Assembly (NCBI GenBank): GCA_905479495.1
Contig: CAJQMR010000022.1
Location: forward strand, 62,001 to 126,000
DNA length: 64,000 nucleotides
Source of the DNA: an uncultured Anaerolineae bacterium
GTDB lineage: Bacteria > Chloroflexota > Anaerolineae > Promineifilales > Promineifilaceae
Direction: 5' to 3'
The notes beneath the pieces are model-generated. The model did not search any database and was not told the origin of the DNA. It worked only from the letters and a program-made list of their open reading frames with translations. This document shows positions 49,979-59,200 of this stretch, in pieces. Every line of letters begins with the position of its first letter. Within the stretch, counting starts at the first letter, position 1. A program made the position numbers and the translations under genes.

Positions 49979-50377
49979 TTATCCCCAGCCGCGACCACCG
50001 CCGCCGCCACCGTAATCGTCACGACGATTGCCACCGCCACAACGATTGCCACCACCACGATTGCCGCCACCACGGTTACCGCCGCCACCACCACGGTAGC
50101 CACCGCCACCACGATTGCCGCCGCCGCGATCTTCACGGGGACGCGCTTCGTTGACACGCAAGGTACGGCCGTCTTTGTCAACACCATCCAACGCTTCAAT
50201 GGCTGACAAGGCTTCACTGTCTGGCATTTCTACAAAGCAAAAACCACGAAAACGACCGGTGTCCCGATCATTGATCATTGCAATGGATTCCACGGTGCCG
50301 TGCGCTTCAAACATCTCGCGTACATCATCTTCTGTCGCCTGAAACGACAAATTCCCTACATAAATTTTCTTTGACAA
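49979..50377 (-). CDS. RRM-type glycine-rich RNA-binding protein
   Basis: The 132-residue protein has one RRM with RNP2 IYVGNLSF and RNP1 RGFCFVEM (about 1-80), then a Gly/Arg/Asn-rich tail (RGGGGYRGGGGGNRGG and similar) ending GRGWG. It is like the cold-induced Rbp proteins of cyanobacteria and likely binds RNA as a chaperone. The start is TTG 50377: AGGAG lies 8 bases before it and the frame gives the classic MSKKIYVGNL. The gene has its own terminator. Confidence 0.93.
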   Translation of the reverse strand: MSKKIYVGNLSFQATEDDVREMFEAHGTVESIAMINDRDTGRFRGFCFVEMPDSEALSAIEALDGVDKDGRTLRVNEARPREDRGGGNRGGGGYRGGGGGNRGGGNRGGGNRCGGGNRRDDYGGGGGGRGWG

Positions 50378-50586
50378 AGTTATGTCTCCTGAACGAAACC
50401 TCTCATCTTTTTTGACGGTTTCCGTAAATTATTTCCACTCTGTAACACAGGAACCTGGCACGCATGGAATTTTAATATTGGCCTAAATTATCCTATCTTT
50501 TATAACCTTTGTCCAGCAGTTGATCTTTTTTACTAAATAGCCGTCCTGAGATAGTCCTTTAATCAGGAATTGTTCAGGGGGTCAAA

Positions 50587-51585
50587 ATGGAAGTCAGACG
50601 GTTTTGTTCAGGTCAGCAGGTGCAAAATTCGCTCGCCAATCTATTTTCTGGTAAAAGTGGGGCTATGAGCATCTCAAACTTGAGTCTTCGACTCTACCGC
50701 AAAACAATAAAACGATTCCGTTCCGCCCATGCAGCCACCCATTGGCTAATGACCCACGGGGCGATTCCCCTTTTAGAAATGAGCAGCGGCTTCCGAACCA
50801 TGCCAGACGATCCGTTTTGGTTCCGACTGGAGCTGCTAACAAGCCGCCATGAAGTAGAAACAATTGCCCAACTAGATCAGTTAGCCGCCCCTGGCATGAC
50901 GATGTTGGACATTGGCGCACATGTTGGTTACTATTCTCGTCGCTACGCGAAGGCCTTGGGGAGCAACGGCCGTATCTTCGCCTTTGAACCCCATCCCCGC
51001 ACCTTTGCCACGTTACAGCACAATGTAAAACGACTGCCGCAGGTAACGGCCGTACAGCTGGCCCTGGCCGAACAAGAAGGCACTGCCGAACTGCACGATT
51101 ACCTCATGATGTCCGCCAGCGGATCGCTGCATTACGATGAATCAATGGTCGCCCTGCAAAAATCCCAAACCCACGACACGGACATTGCCCCCCGCATTGG
51201 CCAAACATTTGCCGCCCAAACCTTCACCGTGCGCACCATGCCCGTGGATGATTTTTTAGCCCAGCAAGGCATCGAACAGGTTGATTTGGTCAAAATGGAC
51301 ATTGAGGGCGCAGAAATTGGCGCGCTGCGCGGCATGAAACGCACTATCGCCAACTCACCCACCCTGGTGCTGGTGATGGAATACAATCCGCAGGCGCTGA
51401 AAGCGTTTGGGCACGATCCCATTACCGCGCTCAACGAGGTGCGTTCCTTTGGTTTTCAAAAAATGGAAGCGATTGAGCTAGACGGCCGTTTAACCAATCT
51501 CACCAATCAACCCGATCATTTAGAACAGCTTACCCAGCAGCTAATGCAAAACATGGGCGTAATCAACTTGCTCCTGCGCAAATGA
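50587..51585 (+). CDS. FkbM family methyltransferase
   Basis: This 332-residue Rossmann methyltransferase has the SAM motif MLDIGAHVGYYSRRYAKALG, the acidic strand IFAFEPHPRTFATL, and the FkbM C-terminal motif VKMDIEGAEIGALRGM. FkbM-type enzymes methylate hydroxyls of sugars or polyketides. AGGGGG stands 6 bases before ATG 50587; an internal ATG at 50665 is weaker. It converges with the HAD gene; nearby rfbC suggests a surface sugar role, which is only inferred. Confidence 0.9.
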   Translation: MEVRRFCSGQQVQNSLANLFSGKSGAMSISNLSLRLYRKTIKRFRSAHAATHWLMTHGAIPLLEMSSGFRTMPDDPFWFRLELLTSRHEVETIAQLDQLAAPGMTMLDIGAHVGYYSRRYAKALGSNGRIFAFEPHPRTFATLQHNVKRLPQVTAVQLALAEQEGTAELHDYLMMSASGSLHYDESMVALQKSQTHDTDIAPRIGQTFAAQTFTVRTMPVDDFLAQQGIEQVDLVKMDIEGAEIGALRGMKRTIANSPTLVLVMEYNPQALKAFGHDPITALNEVRSFGFQKMEAIELDGRLTNLTNQPDHLEQLTQQLMQNMGVINLLLRK

Positions 51586-51593
51586 GCCACAAA

Positions 51594-52247
51594 TTACGCA
51601 AGTAAATCGCCTAACTGGAGTTGGCTGAAATCTGAAATCGTTTGCCGTACGCCAGGCTGTTCGGCTAGCTCCGCTTCACTATGCGATGTAGCCACACCAA
51701 CCACCGGCATTCCGGCACGGCGACCTGCTTCAATTCCCGTCAGGGCATCTTCAAACACCAAACAGTGTTCAGGCGGCACGCCTAGCCGTTCCGCTGCCAG
51801 CAAAAAAAGATCGGGGTATGGCTTACCCCTGGCTACGTCATCAGCGCCCACAATCGCATCAAAATAATCCCACATCTGCAAGCCGTTCATCACAAAATCG
51901 ATGTTGTCCTGATTAGCCGCTGTAGCCACGGCTAAGGCCAGACCTGCCTGCCGTCCCTGGTGCAGCAGCGGCAGCAGTCCAGCCAATGGTTCCATCAAGG
52001 ATGCATATTCCTCACGGTACCGGGCTTCCTTTCGTTGCGCAATGGCGGCGATGGTCTCATCGGTCATGGTTGAGTCTACCAACAGCCGGAGCAGTTCCGG
52101 GTTGGTCATGCCAGCGGAGGCGGACTGGAATTCCAGGCGGGTCATGGTCACGTCAAACTCAGCCAGGATTTCCAGCCAAACGGCCGTATGCACCCCCATG
52201 TTATCCACAATAGTGCCATCCATATCAAAAATAAGTGCTTTAATCAT
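51594..52247 (-). CDS. HAD superfamily hydrolase, beta-phosphoglucomutase-like
   Basis: The 217-residue protein has all HAD motifs: DMDGTIVDN (nucleophile and acid), VATAA, the Lys region GKPYPDLFLLAA and EDALTGIEAG. The cap domain is of the helical type used by phosphoglycolate phosphatase and beta-phosphoglucomutase. The natural substrate is a small phosphorylated compound, probably a sugar. It is 10 bases downstream of the S9 peptidase gene on the same strand and probably co-transcribed. Confidence 0.92.
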   Translation of the reverse strand: MIKALIFDMDGTIVDNMGVHTAVWLEILAEFDVTMTRLEFQSASAGMTNPELLRLLVDSTMTDETIAAIAQRKEARYREEYASLMEPLAGLLPLLHQGRQAGLALAVATAANQDNIDFVMNGLQMWDYFDAIVGADDVARGKPYPDLFLLAAERLGVPPEHCLVFEDALTGIEAGRRAGMPVVGVATSHSEAELAEQPGVRQTISDFSQLQLGDLLA

Positions 52248-52257
52248 CTAAATCCTT

Positions 52258-54438
52258 TCATATCAAATGTTTTTTAAAGTAGTCAACAATCTGCTCTTCC
52301 ATGTAGTAACGGCCGTCTGCCTTGCGTGGCATGTGGCGCTCATCAGGAAAGAGCAGCAGATCATATCGCTTGTCTGCGGCGATGAGTCCATTGATTAGCC
52401 GCGCCGTGTGGCGGAAATGTACATTTTCATCAATGAGGCCATGCACCAGTAGCAGCTTGCCCGTCATCTTGTCCAGATGGTGCATCACGCTGCTGACTTG
52501 ATAGCCCTCTGCATTGGTTTGCGGCAGGCCCATGTAGCGCTCCGTGTAACACGTATCGTAGCCATCCCAATGGGTGACGGGGGCACCAGCCACGGCCACC
52601 TGGAAGGTATCGGCCGCGCGGGCCAGGCACATGGCCGCCATGTAACCGCCATAGCTCCAGCCGTAAATGCCCACGCGTGCCGGATCGGCCAGCCCTTGTT
52701 CTACCAGCCAGCGCACGCCATCCACCTGGTCAGCCACTTCTACATCCCCCATGTTGTGTTTGATGGGGGCTTCAAACGCCAGGCCACGACGGGCGCTGCC
52801 TTGATTGTCCAGCTTAAAGACTAAAAAACCCTGGCTGGCCAAATATTGGGCACGCATGTCCACGGTGAGCGCCCAGCTGTTGGTCACGCGCTGGGCGTGC
52901 GGCCCGCCATACACGCTGATGATGGTGGGATGCGGCCCACTGCCAAAACTGGCTGGTGGGTGGTAGACAGCGCCAAAAAGCGTTACACCTGCTCGATTTT
53001 GCAGCGTCACTATCTGTGGTGTGGGCAGGTTGAGCTGGGCAATGCGTTCATCTGGTTGCTCGAAGATGGGGGTGAGTAAACGGCCGTCTGCCAGCGAACG
53101 TAACACAATCGTCGGCGGATTCTCAATTGACTGCTGCACATCGACAAAACGCTTGCGCTTAATGTCCAACACCACGCTGTGCATCCCTGGTTCTGCGGTG
53201 AGCCGATGCGGCTCGCCCCCCAGCAGCGACACCTGGTACAGGTGACTTTCAGTAGGCGTCTCTTTGCTGGCCATAAAATAAACGACTTCATTTTTTACAT
53301 CGACACCAGCCAGACTATCTACTTGCCAATTGCCGTGGGTCAACGGCCGTATTTCGTTCCCGTCCGCATCATACAAATATAAATGGCGGAAGCCGGTGCG
53401 CTCTGAGGCCCAAATAAAACCGCCTGCTTCATGTTCTGCCAGCTTTTTGAGCGGATGGAACATATTGTGCAGGTTAATCCAAACATCGCTGGATTCACGC
53501 AGCAGCAGCCGTTTTTGGCCTGTGGCCAGATCAAATTCCAGCAGATCCAGCTGGCTTTGCTCCCGGTTGAGGATTTGGGCCGTGAGACGGCCGTTTGGCA
53601 GCCACTTCACTCGCGCCAGATAAATATCCGGGTCGTCGCCTAAGTCCAACCACTGCACATCACCGCCGTCGCGGGCCACCACGCCCAGGCGCACCCGCGC
53701 ATTTGGCATACCAGCAAACGGATAGCGGTGATCTTCCTGAGCGCCATCTCCCACACCCTCTTTGCCCTGGTGCACAATGCGGTAAACGGGGATGTGTGTC
53801 TCGTCCACCTCTACAAAAGCCAGCTTCTGACTGTCCGGCGACCACCAGTAGCCCCGGCTGCGGGCCATCTCTTCCTGAGCAATGTACTCAGCCAGGCCAT
53901 TGGTTTTGCCGGTACCGCGTGCCCCGCTGGTAACTTGCTGCGGCTCGCCGCCAGCGGCGGGCATGACGTACAGTTCAGCATCCTGTACAAAAGACACCCA
54001 CTGCCCATCTGAAGAAAAATGGGGGTCTTGGATGGGGTGAGCCGGCCTGGTTGGCAACGGCCGTATCGGCACATCTTCCTGATCGAACAGATACAAACCG
54101 TCTGGTAAGGGCAGCAATATTTTGCCCGTTTTAGCCGACCATTCGTAACGGGTGATGCCCAATTCTCGTTGTCGCAGCCGTTCACGGCGCAGTTTTTCCT
54201 CCAGGGAAAGAGTCTCCTCATCGTCACTGCCACCGGGTGGTGCAATAAGCAGGCGTTGGCTACGGCTTTCTAAGTCAAAGGCATAAAGTTGGCGAACTAG
54301 GTTCCCGTCAGGGCTAAAGAGATAGGTGAGGAAACGGCCGTCTGGACTGAACGTGAGCGAACCGGGAATATTTTGTCCCGGCAAAGGAAACTGAACAATA
54401 TCGTTTAAGGCAATTTGATAATTACTATCAGAACTCAT
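52258..54438 (-). CDS. S9 family prolyl oligopeptidase/dipeptidyl peptidase IV-like
   Basis: This 726-residue protein has an N-terminal eight-bladed propeller (about 1-460, with LTFSPDGRFLTYLFSPDG and DPHFSSDGQWVSFV) and a C-terminal alpha/beta hydrolase. The catalytic triad is Ser in YGWSYGGYM, Asp in HGLIDENVHF and His in DERHMPRK. There is no signal peptide, so it acts in the cytosol on peptides, with DPP IV-like specificity possible (an EYIAQEEM segment resembles the DPP IV double-Glu helix). The HAD gene follows it. Confidence 0.93.
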   Translation of the reverse strand: MSSDSNYQIALNDIVQFPLPGQNIPGSLTFSPDGRFLTYLFSPDGNLVRQLYAFDLESRSQRLLIAPPGGSDDEETLSLEEKLRRERLRQRELGITRYEWSAKTGKILLPLPDGLYLFDQEDVPIRPLPTRPAHPIQDPHFSSDGQWVSFVQDAELYVMPAAGGEPQQVTSGARGTGKTNGLAEYIAQEEMARSRGYWWSPDSQKLAFVEVDETHIPVYRIVHQGKEGVGDGAQEDHRYPFAGMPNARVRLGVVARDGGDVQWLDLGDDPDIYLARVKWLPNGRLTAQILNREQSQLDLLEFDLATGQKRLLLRESSDVWINLHNMFHPLKKLAEHEAGGFIWASERTGFRHLYLYDADGNEIRPLTHGNWQVDSLAGVDVKNEVVYFMASKETPTESHLYQVSLLGGEPHRLTAEPGMHSVVLDIKRKRFVDVQQSIENPPTIVLRSLADGRLLTPIFEQPDERIAQLNLPTPQIVTLQNRAGVTLFGAVYHPPASFGSGPHPTIISVYGGPHAQRVTNSWALTVDMRAQYLASQGFLVFKLDNQGSARRGLAFEAPIKHNMGDVEVADQVDGVRWLVEQGLADPARVGIYGWSYGGYMAAMCLARAADTFQVAVAGAPVTHWDGYDTCYTERYMGLPQTNAEGYQVSSVMHHLDKMTGKLLLVHGLIDENVHFRHTARLINGLIAADKRYDLLLFPDERHMPRKADGRYYMEEQIVDYFKKHLI

Positions 54439-54552
54439 GCTTGCTCCTTGGCAATGTTTTGGCGGCTGAATTGTAGCGAAAGAACAAACCGCGTCGAATT
54501 TGGAAGGTTGCCCCAGGCTATTTTGGGGTGTTATAGCTTAAATGTAACAAGC

Positions 54553-54584
54553 AAAAAAGCCCGAAGAGCGTCTGCTCTTCGGGC
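54553..54584 (-). terminator. Terminator-like hairpin without an upstream minus-strand gene
   Basis: Leftward, GCCCGAAGAGC (54584-54574) and GCTCTTCGGGC (54569-54559) form an 11-bp stem with a 4-base loop and a TTTTTT tail: a textbook terminator. It stands 115 bp before the S9 peptidase start, and the next gene on its right is on the other strand. It may be a leader terminator of the peptidase gene, or may end an unannotated small RNA or antisense transcript. Confidence 0.75.
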
Positions 54585-54700
54585 CAATAAAACAACTCTC
54601 AATGCGGTTCCTCATGCACACAACTACACTAAATAAGACGCAGTGCTATAATTTAGGTGCATTTTCGTTTTTTGGAGTAAATCTTTGGAGGATTTCATTC

Positions 54701-55261
54701 ATGCCCTTTCATTTTCACCCTCTAGCCATCCCAGAAGTCATTTTGGTAGAACCCACGCGTTCTGGCGATTCACGCGGCTTTTTTATGGAGACGTACCAAT
54801 ATGAAACGTTTGCTGCGAACGGCATCACGACACGCTTTGTGCAAGACAATCATTCACGCTCTGCCCAAGGCGTTTTGCGTGGGCTACATTATCAAAAGGA
54901 CCCGTTTGCTCAGGGGAAATTATTAAAAGTGGTGATTGGGGAAATTTTTGATGTAGCGGTGGATATACGACAGGGATCGCCGACGTTTGGCCAATGGGTT
55001 GGGGAACACTTATCGGAAGAAAACGGCCGTCTGCTCTACGTTCCCCCAGGGTTTGCCCACGGCTTCGGCGTGCTCAGCAAAACGGCCGATCTTATCTACA
55101 AAACCACCAACTATTACAAACCTGAAACAGACCGAGGCATCATCTGGAATGATCCCCAAATTAGCATTGAATGGCCCCTCAACAATCCAATATTATCGGC
55201 CAAAGACGCCAAACTACCGCCTCTGGCTCAGGCAGACATCAATTACAATTACAAAGAATAG
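54701..55261 (+). CDS. rfbC: dTDP-4-dehydrorhamnose 3,5-epimerase
   Basis: The 186-residue cupin has the RmlC motifs DSRGFFMETYQYE, FVQDNHSRSAQGVLRGLHYQ (with the catalytic His), FDVAVDIRQGSPTFG and YVPPGFAHGF. It makes dTDP-4-keto-rhamnose for cell-surface polysaccharide. GGAGGA precedes ATG 54701; an earlier in-frame ATG at 54602 lies in leader sequence. rfbA, rfbB and rfbD are not in this window. Confidence 0.93.
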   Translation: MPFHFHPLAIPEVILVEPTRSGDSRGFFMETYQYETFAANGITTRFVQDNHSRSAQGVLRGLHYQKDPFAQGKLLKVVIGEIFDVAVDIRQGSPTFGQWVGEHLSEENGRLLYVPPGFAHGFGVLSKTADLIYKTTNYYKPETDRGIIWNDPQISIEWPLNNPILSAKDAKLPPLAQADINYNYKE

Positions 55262-55266
55262 GGAAG

Positions 55267-55974
55267 TCAGTCAAGTTCAACCAGAACAGAGGTGGCCACA
55301 TTACGGCCAATCACCTTTGTTTCGTCATTAATCAGCAGCGTTAGCGGACCTTCAAAGGGGGCAACGGTTTGCACGGTAACGGCCGTTCCCGGCGTCAATC
55401 CCATATCGGCCAGATAACGCAGCAGTTCACTATTCGCATCGTCCAAAATGCGACGCACCCATACCGTTTGTCCCGCAGGCACCGTCGAAAGCAGTTCCAC
55501 ATCCACTAACGCCATACTGCCATCTTTGGCCGGAATCGGATCACCGTGCGGGTCAAACTCAGGATGATTGAGCGCCGCCGCAATACGCTCTTCCAGCTTT
55601 TCACTAATGACGTGTTCTAAAATGTCCGCTTGCTCGTGAACTTCATCCCAGGAAAAACCCAGCGCTTCCATTAAATAAAGCTCAATTAACCGATGATGCC
55701 GAATCACTTCCAGCGCTAGCTTTTCCCCAGCCCCGGTTAGCGTCACACCATAATGCTTCTCATAATCTACCATCTTCAAATTAGCCAGGCGTTTGATCAT
55801 GCTCGTAGCTGACGCTGGCTTTACATCTCTGGCCTCAGCAATGCGCGAAGTAGATACTGGTGATTCATCTTGGGCCAACGTGTAGATCGTTTTGAGATAA
55901 TCCTCAATAGCTTGATGATTTAGATTGTGACGCTGATGAGAAGTGCCATCGGGTAACGCTTCAATTTCTGGCAT
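55267..55974 (-). CDS. DtxR/MntR family metal-dependent regulator with FeoA-like domain
   Basis: The 235-residue protein has a winged helix (AIEDYLKTIYTLAQDESPVS then SATSMIKRLANLKMV), a dimerisation/metal-binding domain (VIRHHRLIELYLMEALGFSW, DEVHEQADILEHVIS) and a C-terminal SH3-like FeoA domain. The His and Glu ligands of the metal sites are visible. It represses metal uptake genes when Mn2+ or Fe2+ is plentiful; no metal transporter is next to it here. It converges with rfbC. A dyad in front of it may be its own operator. Confidence 0.92.
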   Translation of the reverse strand: MPEIEALPDGTSHQRHNLNHQAIEDYLKTIYTLAQDESPVSTSRIAEARDVKPASATSMIKRLANLKMVDYEKHYGVTLTGAGEKLALEVIRHHRLIELYLMEALGFSWDEVHEQADILEHVISEKLEERIAAALNHPEFDPHGDPIPAKDGSMALVDVELLSTVPAGQTVWVRRILDDANSELLRYLADMGLTPGTAVTVQTVAPFEGPLTLLINDETKVIGRNVATSVLVELD

Positions 55975-55994
55975 AATCCACCCTTAATATATTG

Positions 55995-56008
55995 GTTAAA
56001 AGCTTAAC
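55995..56008. promoter_or_regulatory. Candidate DtxR/MntR operator GTTAA-N4-TTAAC
   Basis: A perfect 5-bp-arm dyad 21 bp upstream of the regulator start. DtxR-type boxes have TTAGG/CCTAA or GTTAA-type arms, so autoregulation is plausible. The remaining 259-bp gap up to 56233 shows only a CCCC-TTT-GGGG dyad and AT-rich sequence. Confidence 0.35.
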
Positions 56009-56233
56009 GCAGGCAATCTAACACACCCCTTTGGGGCTGTCAAGCGCAGCACCCAGGCACTCATCTGTAACGGTTCTCGTAAGCAAATTATGGTATTTTA
56101 TCCTTAGTCGTTTTTTGTGTTTCGTCTCTTTTTTGCTCCTTAAATTTTCCAAATTTCTAAACTCAATCTCCTTATTACGAGCACCGTAATAAAGCACGCA
56201 TTGCAGTAACAGGCGTAAGTAAAAGGATACCCA

Positions 56234-59200
56234 ATGAAACCCCTCAACCTATTTTCATCTCGGCTCTTCAACAAAAATAAGAAGAGTGTCTATTTTGCTT
56301 TGGTTGTTGCTTTAGTAACGGCCGTTTTCACATTCCAAGCCCATGCAGACAGCGTATCAATCGACTTTGAATCATTTACCCCCGGCTCCGTAGATGGGCA
56401 GGATGGCTGGGGCATCACAGGAAGCTATGATGTAGAAATAGTAGATGCCACCAGCTATGGCTATGCCAGCTTTGGCGATCAAAGCCTGCGCATTTCCAAC
56501 GCGTTCACCAGCGGTAATTATGGTGATCAACTCTTCTCACAGTCGTTAGCCGATGAGGCTGGCGAAACAGACGCGGAAAATGGTGGCATGTCTGGTGGTA
56601 CCCGCCAACCCTATTTTGCCGCGTCGTGGGACTTTGCCTCTACCGTGCCTAGTGCTGAACAATCTGGCCTAAGCATCACCGTCAGCCCAGACCGTGGCGA
56701 TGGTGCCCGCATGAGCTGGATTCAGATGGCCGATACTGGCACTGGCCTGGAGGTAAATTTTTATGGCTACGACACAACTCTGGGTGGCACCTGCGATGAC
56801 CTAGACAACTTTGTCTACACCACCGTTGCCAGTGGGCTAGACCGCACTGTGCCGCACAACATTCGTGTGACCATGGCATTTGCTGATGGCATCAACAACG
56901 ATGTCATGAATGTCTTTATTGATGGCACTTTGGTTCACGTGGGCAAAACCTGGGAAGATTATTTCCGCAACTGTGAAGGACCTAATTCCCGCACCGTTGA
57001 TTCGCTGCTGTTCCGCGCTTCGGGAACGGCCGTATCCGCCAACAGTGGCAACGGCTTCCTCATCGACAACGTACAGCTCCATTCTGGCCCGGTTTGCAGC
57101 ACAGACTGTTACGTCGATGCTAGCACCGGCGATGACCTGAACGGCGGCACCAGCAGCAGCCCCTTTGCCACCATCCAAAGAGCCATTGATGCCGTAGAAC
57201 CAAATGGCACCGTGCATGTGGCCGATGGCACCTATGCCGAGACGCTCGACGTGAACAAAAATGGCATCACCATTGACGGCCAGAGCAAAACGGGGGTGCA
57301 GGTTGATGCCAGCAGCTTAACCGGCTACAGCCTCAACGTCACCGCTGATGACGTTACCTTACAAGATTTCACGCTCATTGGAAATGGTACAAGTGCAGGC
57401 ACTTACGGTCTGAAGGTCTCCAGTTCGTCATCGACGCGCCTGAGCAACTTCACAGTAGTAAATGTCCTGGTGCAAAACAGCTACCGTACCGGCGTTGACC
57501 TCAACGGCGTTGACGGGGCACTCATCAAAGATGTTGAGGTTCAGGACGTGCCCAGTGGCAATGGACTGTCCATCACCGATTCCAATGACATTGTTTTTGA
57601 GAACATCACCACCAGCAACAATGCTTGGGGTGGATTGGCCATTTATACATACGGCCAATACTACACCCTCGGCTCTGACAACATCACCATTCAGGGCAGC
57701 AACAGCTTTGGCGAAGCCAACAAAGTGTACGTTGAGCGCGGCAACTTCAACGATCCCGGCAGTCCTGAACCCGTCACCAACCTGACGGTCAACGGCTTCG
57801 ACTACACGGTGATGAACGACACGTTCCGCAGTGGCGCTGAAAACTTCACCTTCTACCAAATCACCCAAAGCGACGCCATCGCTTTTGCCCTAGCGCTGGC
57901 CACCCCTGAGGACTCCTACGTAAACGAGGTAGCCACGGGTGACTTCTGGGTCGGCCAGGATGACACAAACACGATGACTTTCCAAACGGCCGTTGACCAC
58001 GCCGCAACCGGGGACACCATTCATGGACTGCCCGGCACCTACGCCGAAAATATCACCATCGACAAACCCCTCACGCTAACCGGCGCAGGTGATGGCGATG
58101 ATCCCTTGGTAAATACCGTTCTAGACGGTACTGGCCTGACGGGGCGCGGTATTTTCGTCAACAGCAGCATCACCGATGTCATGATCGAAGGGTTGCGCAT
58201 TCACAATTACACCAATCCCAGCGGCACAGGCATTTGGGCCGCTGGCCAAAATGACAACTTCACCGTGCAAAATGTGACTGTGAATAACAATGGCACGGGC
58301 TCCATCTCGGCGGCTGGCGGCATTTATATGAACGGGCCAGTGGACAATGTGCTGATTGATAACGTCACCGCCCACAACAACACCGGGCGCGGCATTGTCA
58401 TCTGGAACGGCTTCAAGACCAATATCACCATCACCAATAATGACGTGCAGAACAACAATTGCTGTGGCATCGAGCTGCAAGACGGCACCGCCTCCGGCGT
58501 AACGATGACCGGCAACACAGTCATGAACAACGGCGACAGCGGTATGTCGGCCGTGGGTCTCACCTCTGGTGCCGGCCCGAACCTTATCGCCAATAACGTG
58601 CTGGACAGCAACGGCCGTTTCGGTATCGAAATTAAATTACCAGACGGCACGGGCCTGGATAGCGGCGACGGCAGCATCGTGGTAGAAAACAACACCGTTT
58701 CCCTTACCACCCTGCCCACCGACCTGCGCGACTATGCCGGGATTGCCGCTTTCCGCCGAAGCTACCTGGCTTCTAATAATAATGTAGACATTCCCACTGG
58801 CGTCATCATTCGCAACAACACCGTGAGCGGCTACACGCAAACCAATGCGAGTTCCACCAGCACCGGCTTTGGCATTGTGGTCGAAGGCACGAACATGGTC
58901 GTCACCGGCAACACGCTGAACAACAATGATGTGGGCGTACAGTCACAAGCGGGCCATCTACCTTACACGGCCGATGCCTCTGTGGATGGCGACCAATCCA
59001 ATCTGGATGATGATTATTTTGGTCGCGGAAATTCACCGGTGGCTTGTGCGGCCGTTTCTAGCAACACCTACAGTGGCAATGGCGTAGACTTCCGCACCAT
59101 TGGTCCTGCTGGCGGGCTAGTGCAAAATGTGGACGCGGGCACCGCTTTCTGTGGCATTCAAGCCGCCATCGATGATGCCAGCACCTTGAACGAACATACC

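Noticed and set aside
49979..50217. Leftward Ala/Val-rich frame over the RRM gene tail
   Set aside because: It is an alternative frame of the GGN-rich repeat that encodes the glycine-rich tail.
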